From Wenzhouxiangellaceae bacterium (GTDB taxonomy: Bacteria; Pseudomonadota; Gammaproteobacteria; Xanthomonadales; Wenzhouxiangellaceae), in NCBI GenBank assembly GCA_028289455.1, contig JANQPN010000043.1, positions 120,222-184,221 of the forward strand: 64,000 bases of DNA. The letters run 5' to 3'. The position numbers and the translations under genes were made by a program. How positions within the stretch are numbered: the first letter of the stretch is position 1; each line of letters starts with the position of its first letter. Positions 15,929 to 23,678 of the stretch are shown here, piece by piece. Below the pieces are notes generated by a model. It saw only the letters and a list, made by a program, of their open reading frames with translations, was not told the DNA's origin and searched no databases.

Positions 15929-17005
15929 ATGAAGCGGATGAAACCATTTTTTATTACATTCCTGAGTGCTGTTTTATTTTTTGGCTTTATTCAGCCTGAC
16001 CAGGCCAGAGCAGATTTCGCCTATCCGGATTACGACAACATTTATGTCAATGACTATGCCGGTGTTCTGGACAGCGAAACCGAAGATATGCTTTTGCAAT
16101 ACCTGCAGCAGTCAGAAGCCACCAGCGGGGCGCAGATAACGCTGCTGACTATTCAGCGCCTGTCGGATTACGGTGCAGGCCCAACCATTGAGCCGTTTGC
16201 CACCGGCCTGTTTAACCACTGGGGCGTTGGCGATGCGGTGGCTAACGATGGCGTGTTAATCCTGGTTGCGGTAACTGACCGGAAAATGCGCATAGAACTG
16301 GGCTCAGGTTATTCACGTGATCAGGATTCGGTGATGAAGAACATCATCGACCACTCCTTTATTCCGTATTTCAGAGACGATGAATACCAGGAGGGCATTA
16401 GAGTCGGTACCATCGAAACCATTCGTGTGGTCACCGGTGTATACCCGGGTGAAATAGGTAACAGCTTCTTTGCCAGAACCAAGTTCAAGGTAATGCGGCT
16501 GATCAATGATCTCGGAGCCGGCGTGTTGGCCATTATTGCGCCGATCTTCCTGGGCATTTTTGCCTTGCTGCGCAAGCTCTGGCGCATGCGACCGCGCAAA
16601 TGCGGCGTCTGCCAGAACAAAATGGTGATGATGGGTGAATCAGCCGATGATGCGCATCTTGATGGCGGGCAACGTCTTGAGGAATACCTTAAGTCAGTTG
16701 ACTATGATGTCTGGCAGTGCACCCTGTGCAGCCGTATAGATATTTTTCGATACAGAGGGTTATTCAGCAAATACCGCACCTGCAAGTCGTGCAATTACCG
16801 TACGTTACGTGCGGAAACCACGGTTCTCACAGCAGCCACCACCAGCTCAACAGGCACAAAGAGGATAGATTACGATTGCCAGAATTGTGATTTCACCGAT
16901 TATGAAACGCGTACCATTCCAAAACTGAGTAGCTCATCAAGCAGTAGCGGTGGCAGTTTTGGCGGTGGCAGTTCCAGTGGGGGCGGAGCTAGCGGAAGCT
17001 GGTAG
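15929..17005 (+). CDS. TPM-domain membrane protein with zinc-ribbon C-terminus
   Basis: Exported and membrane-anchored protein of 358 residues (355 if the ATG at 15938 is used). After a signal peptide (ITFLSAVLFFGFIQPDQARA) comes a TPM domain of about 150 residues (VNDYAGVLDSETEDMLLQYLQ...GVLILVAVTDRKMRIELGSGYSRDQD), related to YgcG and to the plant photosystem repair factor TLP18. A hydrophobic helix follows (AGVLAIIAPIFLGIFALLRKLW), then a cysteine-rich part with CGVC, CTLC, CKSC and CQNC pairs that should form two zinc ribbons. The protein ends in a Ser/Gly-only tail with a terminal W, common in this family. The methyltransferase-like gene starts at its 3' end. Confidence 0.82.
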   Translation: MKRMKPFFITFLSAVLFFGFIQPDQARADFAYPDYDNIYVNDYAGVLDSETEDMLLQYLQQSEATSGAQITLLTIQRLSDYGAGPTIEPFATGLFNHWGVGDAVANDGVLILVAVTDRKMRIELGSGYSRDQDSVMKNIIDHSFIPYFRDDEYQEGIRVGTIETIRVVTGVYPGEIGNSFFARTKFKVMRLINDLGAGVLAIIAPIFLGIFALLRKLWRMRPRKCGVCQNKMVMMGESADDAHLDGGQRLEEYLKSVDYDVWQCTLCSRIDIFRYRGLFSKYRTCKSCNYRTLRAETTVLTAATTSSTGTKRIDYDCQNCDFTDYETRTIPKLSSSSSSSGGSFGGGSSSGGGASGSW

Positions 17006-17009
17006 CAGC

Positions 17010-17474
17010 GTGCTGTTACTGGCGAAAAATCTGCTGTTCACAATCGTTGTACCCGGTACTGTTGCTGTTTATGTTCCTCTATTCCTTATTCCACATGGCA
17101 GCATCGAATCCCAGCTGAATGCATTAGCTGGCGGGTTATTGCTGCTGATTGGAGCAAGCATCTACCTGTGGTGCTTATGGGACTTTGCATCGGCCGGGCG
17201 GGGAACGCCGGCGCCGATAGATCCACCAAAGCATCTGGTCGTGCGCGGGCTCTACCGCTACACGCGCAACCCCATGTATGTCGGCGTTCTCAGCGTCATC
17301 TTTGGGTGGAGCATATTATTTGCCGCGATTCCTATCGTTATTTACGGTCTATGTGCGGCTTTAGGCTTTCACCTGTTTGTGGTATTCCACGAAGAACCGC
17401 ATCTCAGAAAGGTATTCGGCCCAAGCTATCAGGAATACTGCTTACAAGTTAACCGATGGCTGCCGTCACTGTAA
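17010..17474 (+). CDS. Isoprenylcysteine carboxyl methyltransferase-like membrane protein
   Basis: Polytopic membrane protein of about 154 residues in the ICMT/PEMT group. The conserved C-terminal part reads HLVVRGLYRYTRNPMYVGVLSVIFGWSILFAAIPIVIYGLCAALGFHLFVVFHEEPHLRKVFGPSYQEYC, which holds the R-x-P-M-Y/H-x-G and H-x-x-x-V-x-x-E-E cofactor-binding features. I start it at GTG 17010, just after the stop of the TPM gene; an in-frame ATG at 16950 would lie inside the Ser/Gly tail of that gene. Bacterial members have unknown acceptors. Co-transcription with the TPM gene is likely. Confidence 0.78.
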   Translation: MLLLAKNLLFTIVVPGTVAVYVPLFLIPHGSIESQLNALAGGLLLLIGASIYLWCLWDFASAGRGTPAPIDPPKHLVVRGLYRYTRNPMYVGVLSVIFGWSILFAAIPIVIYGLCAALGFHLFVVFHEEPHLRKVFGPSYQEYCLQVNRWLPSL

Positions 17475-17549
17475 GTGGGCCAGCACAAGCTAAAACCCGC
17501 CTGCTAAGCAACTGATCCAGTAATTTTCGATTGTTGAGTGAGAAATCAC

Positions 17550-17578
17550 TTGACAACTTATACTGTGCGCCATACAGT
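17550..17578 (+). promoter_or_regulatory. padR promoter
   Basis: TTGACA at 17550-17555 and TACAGT at 17573-17578 are separated by 17 bases, a good sigma-70 arrangement about 40 bases upstream of ATG 17621. The spacer and -10 are covered by the first of two PadR-type palindromes, which implies autorepression. Confidence 0.65.
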
Positions 17579-17608
17579 ATATAGCAAATACTATGTGCCA
17601 CACAGTAA
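17560..17608. promoter_or_regulatory. Two tandem PadR-type operators
   Basis: The first site, 17560-17580, is a perfect inverted repeat, ATACTGT-N7-ACAGTAT. A second, degenerate copy at 17588-17608 (ATACTATG...CACAGTAA) matches it at 17 of 21 positions. The copies are 28 bp apart. Both lie in the padR promoter and leader. ATAC/GTAT-type dyads are the known recognition form of PadR regulators; assignment here is by position and sequence. Confidence 0.65.
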
Positions 17609-17620
17609 AGGCGCCAGATT

Positions 17621-17950
17621 ATGACCGATAGCGAACACTACAAAAAACTGAAACTCGAGCTCCGCCGCGGCGTGATTATTCTCGCGGTGCTTGCCGAGCT
17701 GCAGGAAGAACATTACAGCTACTCATTACGCAAAACCCTGATGGCCAAAGGCATGGATATTGATGAAGGCACACTGTATCCGCTGGTCAGACGGCTGGAA
17801 AAGCAGGGTTTGCTGGAGAGTGAGTGGCGTGAAGAAAGCAACCGAAAAAAACGTTTCTACCAATTATCCGAAGTAGGCAAATCAACACTGAAACAGTTGA
17901 TAGAAGACTGGCAACAGGTAGAAACCACATTAAACAACATTTTGAAATGA
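17621..17950 (+). CDS. PadR-family transcriptional regulator
   Basis: Winged-helix repressor of 109 residues. The N-terminal wHTH is RRGVIILAVLAELQEEHYSYSLRKTLMAKGMDIDEGTLYPLVRRLEKQGLLESEWREESNRKKRFYQLSEVGKSTLKQL, including the conserved E-G-T-L-Y-P-x-x-R/x-R-L-E and wing. The short C-terminal helix is the dimerisation element of the small PadR class. The HAAS-domain membrane protein follows after 25 bases, a pairing found widely in bacteria. The two operators in its promoter imply that the pair is autoregulated. Confidence 0.93.
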   Translation: MTDSEHYKKLKLELRRGVIILAVLAELQEEHYSYSLRKTLMAKGMDIDEGTLYPLVRRLEKQGLLESEWREESNRKKRFYQLSEVGKSTLKQLIEDWQQVETTLNNILK

Positions 17951-17975
17951 CATTGATGAGTCATAGGAAAACAAC

Positions 17976-18926
17976 ATGAAAATGATTCAAAATTATTTAG
18001 ATAGCCTGGAAAGCTACTTGCCGGACGAAATGAAACAGGATGTCCGGGATGAGCTAGAAGCATCCATCATGGATCAGGTTGAGGACAGTCAGGAAGCGCT
18101 GGGTCGCGAGTTAAATACAGAGGAAACCGAAGCGCTGTTGCTGAAGCTGGGCCACCCGATGCGGGTTGCGTCCTCTTACCTGCCGAAACAGCAGCTGGTC
18201 GGGCCGGAATTTTTCCCTGCCTATAAGAAAGCTCTGGAAATTGCGCTGACGATAACGTTTGTCGTCATCGTACTGATTTCAGTGTTCGGGCTTTTATCTG
18301 GCCAGTCAATTTTTGACAGTTTCATCAACATTATTGCCGATGTGGTCAACAAGGGCATATATGTGTTTGCCATCGTGACCATCGTTTTTTACGTGATGGA
18401 GTATTGCGACACCAATCTCAATCATCTTTATGCGTGGTCACCCAAAGACCTGAAATCCAAATCGAAACGGCTGGCCTTGAGCCGTGTAGAAACCGGGTTC
18501 GAGCTGGTTGTTACCATTATTTTCATGGCCTGGTGGAACGATATACTCACCTGGCCTGCAGAGGCATTGATCGAATTACAACCGGTCAAGGTATCGTTGA
18601 GTGCTGAATGGCAATCGGTTTTCTGGAGCGTCAATGTGGTTTTAGGCCTGAGTGTTGCGCTCGCTGCCTACAATTTTGTGATGGCCAGCTGGAGTCGCTT
18701 CAGCTTAGCTGCAGAAATCATACTGTCGGTAGCGTCACTGGTGATTATTAGCCAGATATGGAGGTTTGAGCAGCTGCTTATTGTGGATCCAGCGCTTAAT
18801 GAAGACATTCGCTGGGAACGGGTAGCTGATCATGTGGATTATGGCATTTATTCAATTCTAGCCATTATCGCTGTAATTTGTGTATTCGAAATCATTTCCA
18901 ACTTTCGTAAAATCCGCAGCATATAA
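17976..18926 (+). CDS. HAAS-domain membrane protein, partner of PadR
   Basis: Membrane protein of 316 residues. The first 80 are a soluble helical HAAS-type domain (MIQNYLDSLESYLPDEMKQDVRDELEASIMDQVEDSQEALGRELNTEETEALLLKLGHPMRVASSYL), the hallmark of proteins encoded next to PadR regulators. About six or seven transmembrane helices follow (ALTITFVVIVLISVFGLL, IYVFAIVTIVFYVMEY, VVTIIFMAWW, VFWSVNVVLGLSVALAAYNFVM, IILSVASLVIISQI, IYSILAIIAVICVFEII). The biochemical role is unknown. It ends 33 bases before a strong terminator that closes the padR operon. Confidence 0.8.
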   Translation: MKMIQNYLDSLESYLPDEMKQDVRDELEASIMDQVEDSQEALGRELNTEETEALLLKLGHPMRVASSYLPKQQLVGPEFFPAYKKALEIALTITFVVIVLISVFGLLSGQSIFDSFINIIADVVNKGIYVFAIVTIVFYVMEYCDTNLNHLYAWSPKDLKSKSKRLALSRVETGFELVVTIIFMAWWNDILTWPAEALIELQPVKVSLSAEWQSVFWSVNVVLGLSVALAAYNFVMASWSRFSLAAEIILSVASLVIISQIWRFEQLLIVDPALNEDIRWERVADHVDYGIYSILAIIAVICVFEIISNFRKIRSI

Positions 18927-18959
18927 AACGACCCTTGATGGGTTGTCAGCCGTATGGAA

Positions 18960-18988
18960 AATAATGAGCCCGCACGGGGCTCATTATT
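18960..18988 (+). terminator. Strong terminator after the padR operon
   Basis: A perfect 12-bp stem, AATAATGAGCCC (18960-18971) pairing with GGGCTCATTATT (18977-18988) around a 5-base loop. The A/T-rich base of the stem provides the T-rich 3' tail. Confidence 0.75.
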
Positions 18989-19119
18989 GATTTAGAGCTT
19001 ATCAAAGCCGGGTAGGGTGGCGTTGAGTGGGTTGATTGAAAATCCAATCTGAACTCAAGAAAACTCGCCTCGTCAATGCTTTTACTTTCCAGGGACATTA
19101 CAATAACTCAAATTAACCA

Positions 19120-20274
19120 ATGGCTTACCCACGGATGCCATTCATGCTGGTCACTCATTCTCTTGTTTTGGCAATTTTCTGCTTTCTGGTCGTTTCGATC
19201 TTTATTGCTAGAAGAAAAGCCGGTGGTAAAACCAGTGCGTTGCTGTTAATTGTATTTCTGATTTCAATCGCGCTGACGCTGGCGAACTTCCTGTTGGTAA
19301 CCAGTGGAGCAGTGGTCCAGATTCCTGCTCTGGCTTTTCTTGGCAACACTGTCGGTCTTTGTGCAGCACCCAGCCTTTATCTGTATGCACGGTCACTGGC
19401 TGAGCGAAACTTCCAACTTGCGCCATCGATGGGGCTGCACTTTTTGCCTGTGTTGCTGATCCTGGCTGTGGTTTTATGGGCATATACGTTGCGAACTGCT
19501 GATGAACAGCTGAAGATTCTCAACGACCCGACATATCCCACACTGGTCAACACGCCTGTACTACCACTGCTTATTTTTGGCTATGTGTTTATCTATCTGG
19601 CTGCTGCCTGGCTTGTGCTCAGCCGACATAAGGTTGCATTCCGATCGCAGTATGCATCGGACGGGCCGTCTGAACTATCCTGGTTGCGAATTTCTGTTAT
19701 CGGAGCATCCTGTATATGGATCGGCAGCGCATTACATCAGGTCATCGTCACGATCTGGCCATTGGTGTGGCTTGATCAGCTGCTGACTGCAGCTTTGGCC
19801 ATATCAGCGGTTTTATTTGGCAGCTACTTTCTGTTCAACAGCCTCCGGCAGGCGGAACATGCCAGCCTGCCGGTTGATCTGGAGACCGGTAGGGGCGAAA
19901 AATATGGGGAGCACCGATTGTCTGACAGTGAGCTCAATGCATTTGCAGACAGTATTGAAGACTACCTGGAGAACAGTTCTGCCCATCTGCAGCCAACTAT
20001 TTCTCTTGATGCGCTTGCCGATGCGTTACCGATGACCGCCCGTGATCTGTCACAGACCATCAACCGCCATTTTGGTCAAACCTTCATTGAGTTCATCAAT
20101 CAGCGGCGCATTGCTAACGCTATCGATCGCTTGGGTAATGAGCCTGATACTTCAGTGACCACGATAATGTTCGACTCAGGGTTTTCGTCTAAATCTTCTT
20201 TTTATGCAGCGTTCAAATCCTCAGCAGGGGTTACTCCGGGTGACTATCGCAAAGCCGTTCAAGGCAAGCCTTAA
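19120..20274 (+). CDS. Membrane-anchored AraC-family regulator
   Basis: 384 residues. The N-terminal half is hydrophobic with about seven transmembrane helices (SLVLAIFCFLVVSIFIA, ALLLIVFLISIALTLANFLLV and so on to LLTAALAISAVLFGSYFLF). The C-terminal 110 residues form the AraC double HTH: ISLDALADALPMTARDLSQTINRHFGQTFIEFINQRRIANAIDRL, then SVTTIMFDSGFSSKSSFYAAFKSSAGVTPGDYRK. This design is typical of regulators that sense membrane or extracellular signals through a 7TM-like domain. A perfect 22-bp palindrome lies about 30 bases after its stop, ahead of the CPBP protease gene on the same strand, which is a plausible target. Confidence 0.87.
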   Translation: MAYPRMPFMLVTHSLVLAIFCFLVVSIFIARRKAGGKTSALLLIVFLISIALTLANFLLVTSGAVVQIPALAFLGNTVGLCAAPSLYLYARSLAERNFQLAPSMGLHFLPVLLILAVVLWAYTLRTADEQLKILNDPTYPTLVNTPVLPLLIFGYVFIYLAAAWLVLSRHKVAFRSQYASDGPSELSWLRISVIGASCIWIGSALHQVIVTIWPLVWLDQLLTAALAISAVLFGSYFLFNSLRQAEHASLPVDLETGRGEKYGEHRLSDSELNAFADSIEDYLENSSAHLQPTISLDALADALPMTARDLSQTINRHFGQTFIEFINQRRIANAIDRLGNEPDTSVTTIMFDSGFSSKSSFYAAFKSSAGVTPGDYRKAVQGKP

Positions 20275-20305
20275 AACCCGATATATCAAAATCACCGGTT
20301 AAATG

Positions 20306-20327
20306 GTTCGGATACATGTATCCGAAC
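20306..20327. promoter_or_regulatory. Perfect 22-bp palindrome upstream of the CPBP gene
   Basis: The half-site GTTCGGATACA is followed directly by its exact reverse complement TGTATCCGAAC, with no spacer. It lies 31 bases after the AraC-type gene and 57 bases before the CPBP gene. There is no T-run, so a terminator is unlikely. The form is typical of homodimer repressor operators such as those of TetR-type proteins; no such gene is in the window. Confidence 0.6.
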
Positions 20328-20384
20328 ACTAGACCAGCCAGCCTGATATAGATTCGCCATAGCTACCCGCAAACAGGATGACAT

Positions 20385-21296
20385 ATGCTTTACGCTGCTG
20401 ATGGCGTTGTTTACGCAAAGACGCCCGAAAACGGTTTCAAGATTGGTCTGGTCACGTTTTTCATCGTTGCCTTTATCCTGTCCTGGATAGGTGCGACACC
20501 TATGGTGCTGGCCAGCTGGATTGATGCTGAGAGCCATCCTGGGCTCAGGCAGTTCTTACAGCAGATCGCACCGCTGCAGATATTAATGCTGTATGGAACA
20601 TTGCTGGCGGCACTGGCTGTTACCGCGATCAATTACGGCTGGTCAGGCTTACGGTCATTGTTGGGCGCACTGTTCAAATTTCGGGTCCCATTGCGCTGGT
20701 ACGGCTTCGCGCTGCTGCTGCCGTCAGTTATCGTCATTACCGGTTTGGTGTTAAGTCGGATATTTGATGCATCGCTGCCACCACTGAACATCAACCAGTC
20801 CATGTTGTTGAGCACGCTGCAGATATTTACCATCTACCTTGTGCTTAACACGGAAGAAGTTGCCTGGCGTGGTTATGCATTGCCGCAGTTACAGCGCAGC
20901 TTGTCGCCATTAAAAGCCAGTCTTATTTTGTCAGTAATATGGGCAGTATTTCATGCACCATTGTTTATGATGAATGGTGGCCATCCGGCGGGTTATTCCA
21001 TTGTTGAATTTGTCATACTGGTCGTATCAATCGGTATGATCGCCGGCTACCTGTTCAACTCTACGGCGGGCAGCGTGCTGCTGGTCCACTTGTTTCATCA
21101 AGCCAATAATGCCTGGGGAGAGGGCCTGCAGATTTTTCCTGCTATGAATGGCGGCGCTGTCTGGCCGTTCAGACTGGCTGTGGCCGGGTTTGCGGTATTG
21201 GGGATAGCGGCAGCGTATGGTCTTTCTAAAAGGCGGTTGCCGCCCGGCGCCCAGACACTCCGGACCACGGGCGACAATCTTAAAACTGAAGAGTGA
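20385..21296 (+). CDS. CPBP-family intramembrane metalloprotease
   Basis: Polytopic membrane protease related to Rce1/Abi, 303 residues with about eight helices. The three catalytic motifs are present in order: EE-x3-R in NTEEVAWRGYALPQLQ, the F-x3-H type SVIWAVFHAPLF, and H-x2-H/N in LLVHLFHQANN. Bacterial members act in bacteriocin immunity or maturation, or have unknown substrates. The start has an AGGA at 20376-20379 upstream. It is alone on its strand between the AraC-type gene and the convergent CNNM-type gene. The palindrome at 20306 probably regulates it. Confidence 0.85.
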   Translation: MLYAADGVVYAKTPENGFKIGLVTFFIVAFILSWIGATPMVLASWIDAESHPGLRQFLQQIAPLQILMLYGTLLAALAVTAINYGWSGLRSLLGALFKFRVPLRWYGFALLLPSVIVITGLVLSRIFDASLPPLNINQSMLLSTLQIFTIYLVLNTEEVAWRGYALPQLQRSLSPLKASLILSVIWAVFHAPLFMMNGGHPAGYSIVEFVILVVSIGMIAGYLFNSTAGSVLLVHLFHQANNAWGEGLQIFPAMNGGAVWPFRLAVAGFAVLGIAAAYGLSKRRLPPGAQTLRTTGDNLKTEE

Positions 21297-21318
21297 TCAG
21301 GTGATGTGAAAAGCCTGC

Positions 21319-22593
21319 CTAGACTTTCGCTACATAAGGCTTAACCAGCACTTTGCGGATACTGTTGTCCCCGACATCCGCCACGGTAAACACCTGGTCC
21401 TGAATCCGCAAACCCACCTTGCCGTCAGGAATCAGCTCCAGAATTTCCAGAACCAGCCCATTCATGGTGGTGGCACCATCGGTCGGCAGTTCCCAGCCGA
21501 ACTGGCGGTTGAGCATTCTTAGTGATGCGCCGCCATCCACCAGCCATGCGCCGTCATCCATGCGCCGTACCTGTTTGTTGCCCACTGCCCGGGCATCGGT
21601 AGTGTAATCGCCGACAATTTCTTCCAGAATATCGTCCAGGGTAACCAGTCCCTGGATATCCCCATACTCATCCACCACCATGCCCATACGGCGCTCCAGG
21701 CGCTGGAACTCCAGCAGCTGCTGGGTCAGGGAGGTGCCTTCGGGAATAAAATAGGGTTTACGCACCGAGCGTTTCAGATCATTAAACGTCAGCCGACCCT
21801 GAGATAAGCGTGCCAGTACGGTGCGGATATGCAACAGGCCGACAATATTATCCAGATCGTCTTCATACACCGGCAAACGGGTATACAGCGATTGGGACAG
21901 CTGTTCCAGAATGGTATTCCAGTCTTCCTTCAGGTCAATGCCCACCACTTCGCCGCGCGGCACCATCACGTCCTCGATGCGCCCGTGTTCCAGATCCAGA
22001 ATGTTCAGCAGCATCTGCTGGTGATCATCGGAAATATCCCGGTGGCTGTCAGACACAATAGTGCGCAGCTCATCCCGGGTGAGCTGTTCGATGGCGCCGG
22101 CGCGGGGCTTTACGCCGAACAACCGCAAAATGCCGTTTGCGGTGAAATTAATGGCCACCACAATCGGGAAGAACACCCGCATCAATGGCGTTAAAACAAA
22201 AGAGGCGGGAAAGGCGATTTTTTCCGGGTATTCGACTGCCATGGTTTTGGGTGCCAGCTCGGCAAAAATCAGCAGTACAAAGGTAAACCCGACCGCAGAC
22301 ACCCAAAATGCCAGACTGCCGTCGCCCAGCAGTCTCAGCGTCAGCATAGACACGATAAAGCTGGCCAGAACATTCACCAGGTTGTTGCCGAACAGAATCA
22401 GCCCAATCAGACGGTCCGGTTTGCCCAGCAGTCTTTTCGCCAGTCTGGCGCCGCGGTGACCCTTGCTGGCCTGATGCTTCAACTTATAACGGTTCAGCGC
22501 AATCAGGCTGGTTTCCGAGCTGGAAAAGAACCCTGACAGGATAATTAAAATAACCAGGGCAGTGAACAGAAACTGTGTAGATAACTGTTCCAT
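21319..22593 (-). CDS. CNNM/CorC-type transporter (HlyC/CorC family)
   Basis: Inner-membrane protein of 424 residues with the usual order. A DUF21/CNNM transmembrane domain lies at about 1-190 (four helices, with SGFFSSSETSLIALNRYKLKHQASKGHRGARLAKRLL after the first). A CBS pair follows at about 205-330 (RIEDVMVPRGEVVGIDL... and SLTQQLLEFQRLERRMGMVVDEYGDIQGLVTLDDILEEIVGDY), and a CorC_HlyC C-terminal domain ends the protein. Family members are involved in magnesium/cobalt efflux. The length fits the E. coli YfjD/CorB type. It is convergent with the CPBP gene and reads in the same direction as ypjD upstream. Confidence 0.92.
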   Translation of the reverse strand: MEQLSTQFLFTALVILIILSGFFSSSETSLIALNRYKLKHQASKGHRGARLAKRLLGKPDRLIGLILFGNNLVNVLASFIVSMLTLRLLGDGSLAFWVSAVGFTFVLLIFAELAPKTMAVEYPEKIAFPASFVLTPLMRVFFPIVVAINFTANGILRLFGVKPRAGAIEQLTRDELRTIVSDSHRDISDDHQQMLLNILDLEHGRIEDVMVPRGEVVGIDLKEDWNTILEQLSQSLYTRLPVYEDDLDNIVGLLHIRTVLARLSQGRLTFNDLKRSVRKPYFIPEGTSLTQQLLEFQRLERRMGMVVDEYGDIQGLVTLDDILEEIVGDYTTDARAVGNKQVRRMDDGAWLVDGGASLRMLNRQFGWELPTDGATTMNGLVLEILELIPDGKVGLRIQDQVFTVADVGDNSIRKVLVKPYVAKV

Positions 22594-22719
22594 TTCAGAG
22601 GTTTACCAAGACTTTGAGATTTGGTTTCGAGGGAATGTTCAAAGAGTGTTTAACAATAATTCGGCTGCTTAGTTTAGCGGCTAACTCCCGTCACTCCAAA
22701 TGACGTTAGTCATGCAGGA

Positions 22720-23523
22720 TTACCCTGACCAGCTGCGCTGCAGCAATACCTCCAATACCCACTTGCTGCCGAAGTAGGCCAGCAACAGCAGCAGCATGCC
22801 CGCCAGGGTCAGCCGCACTGCCAGCAGGCCACGCCAGCCCAGCCGCCAGCGGCCGAACAACAGAATACTGAACACCAGCCATGACAGCAGCGATAGTACG
22901 GTTTTATGCACCAAATGTTGGGCAAACAAGTCCTCAATAAACAATACGCCACTGATTAGCGACAGCGTTAACAGCAGTACCCCGATCAGCATCAGCCGGA
23001 ACAGCAGGCTTTCCAGTGAAGTCAGGGGGACCTTCTGCAGCAGCCACACAGCCCGATGGCGGCGCAGCATAGCGTCCTGTACGGCAATCTGTATGGCAAT
23101 CAATGCACAGATGCTGAGTAATGCATACGCCAGCAGCGAGCTGATAATATGTGTAGCGCCCAGCGGGCTTAATTCGCTGAGCCATACCGGTGTTGCCTGG
23201 ATAAATGCCAGCAGCAGCAATGAAAGTACTGCAATCGGATAAATCGCCAGTTCCAGCAGCTCCTGCGCCTGGCGGCGGGTAAACATCCAGTTGAATATTA
23301 CGATCAGCACCGATAACAGCGCGAGCAGGTTGAAAATGTTGACATCAATGCTGTTGGGCAAAAACAGGTGATTGCCCAGTGTCAGCAGGTGGCAAACCAC
23401 AGCACCGGCAGCCACCAGCACCGGCAGGTTGCGCGACCAGTTGCTGCGGTTTTCAGACTGGCTGGAGCGGGCCTGAATAATCCAGGCCAGGCTATAACAG
23501 ATAATCGCGATGCTGGTGCTCAT
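22720..23523 (-). CDS. ypjD: Cytochrome c assembly-type membrane protein YpjD
   Basis: Polytopic protein of 267 residues with eight hydrophobic segments and the cytochrome c assembly (CcmC-like) domain. A WWD-like tryptophan motif is not obvious; TPVWLSELSPLGATHIISSLLAYALLSICALIAIQIAVQDAMLRRHRAVW and FIEDLFAQHLVHKTVLSLLSWLVFSILLFGRWRLGWRG contain the conserved histidines. Placement divergent from ffh and beside the CNNM-type gene matches the gammaproteobacterial ypjD-ffh arrangement. It is distinct from the true ccmC at 36960. Its role is poorly known and may involve heme handling. Confidence 0.85.
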   Translation of the reverse strand: MSTSIAIICYSLAWIIQARSSQSENRSNWSRNLPVLVAAGAVVCHLLTLGNHLFLPNSIDVNIFNLLALLSVLIVIFNWMFTRRQAQELLELAIYPIAVLSLLLLAFIQATPVWLSELSPLGATHIISSLLAYALLSICALIAIQIAVQDAMLRRHRAVWLLQKVPLTSLESLLFRLMLIGVLLLTLSLISGVLFIEDLFAQHLVHKTVLSLLSWLVFSILLFGRWRLGWRGLLAVRLTLAGMLLLLLAYFGSKWVLEVLLQRSWSG

Positions 23524-23636
23524 CTGCCTATTTTGTCATAACCCGGTACGCTTTCAATAGGAAAACGTCAGGTTCGGTTTACCTGCAGGCGTTCTAAATA
23601 AGGGGTAAAGAGTCTGTTTGAAAACTTGGACATCGC

Positions 23637-23642
23637 TATAAT
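23637..23642 (+). promoter_or_regulatory. ffh -10 box
   Basis: Perfect TATAAT 36 bases before the ffh start codon. The region 17 bases upstream (CTGTTT) is a poor -35, so only the -10 is assigned. Confidence 0.5.
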
Positions 23643-23678
23643 GTCTATTGGATATCTTTCATTAATAAAATTCCATTT

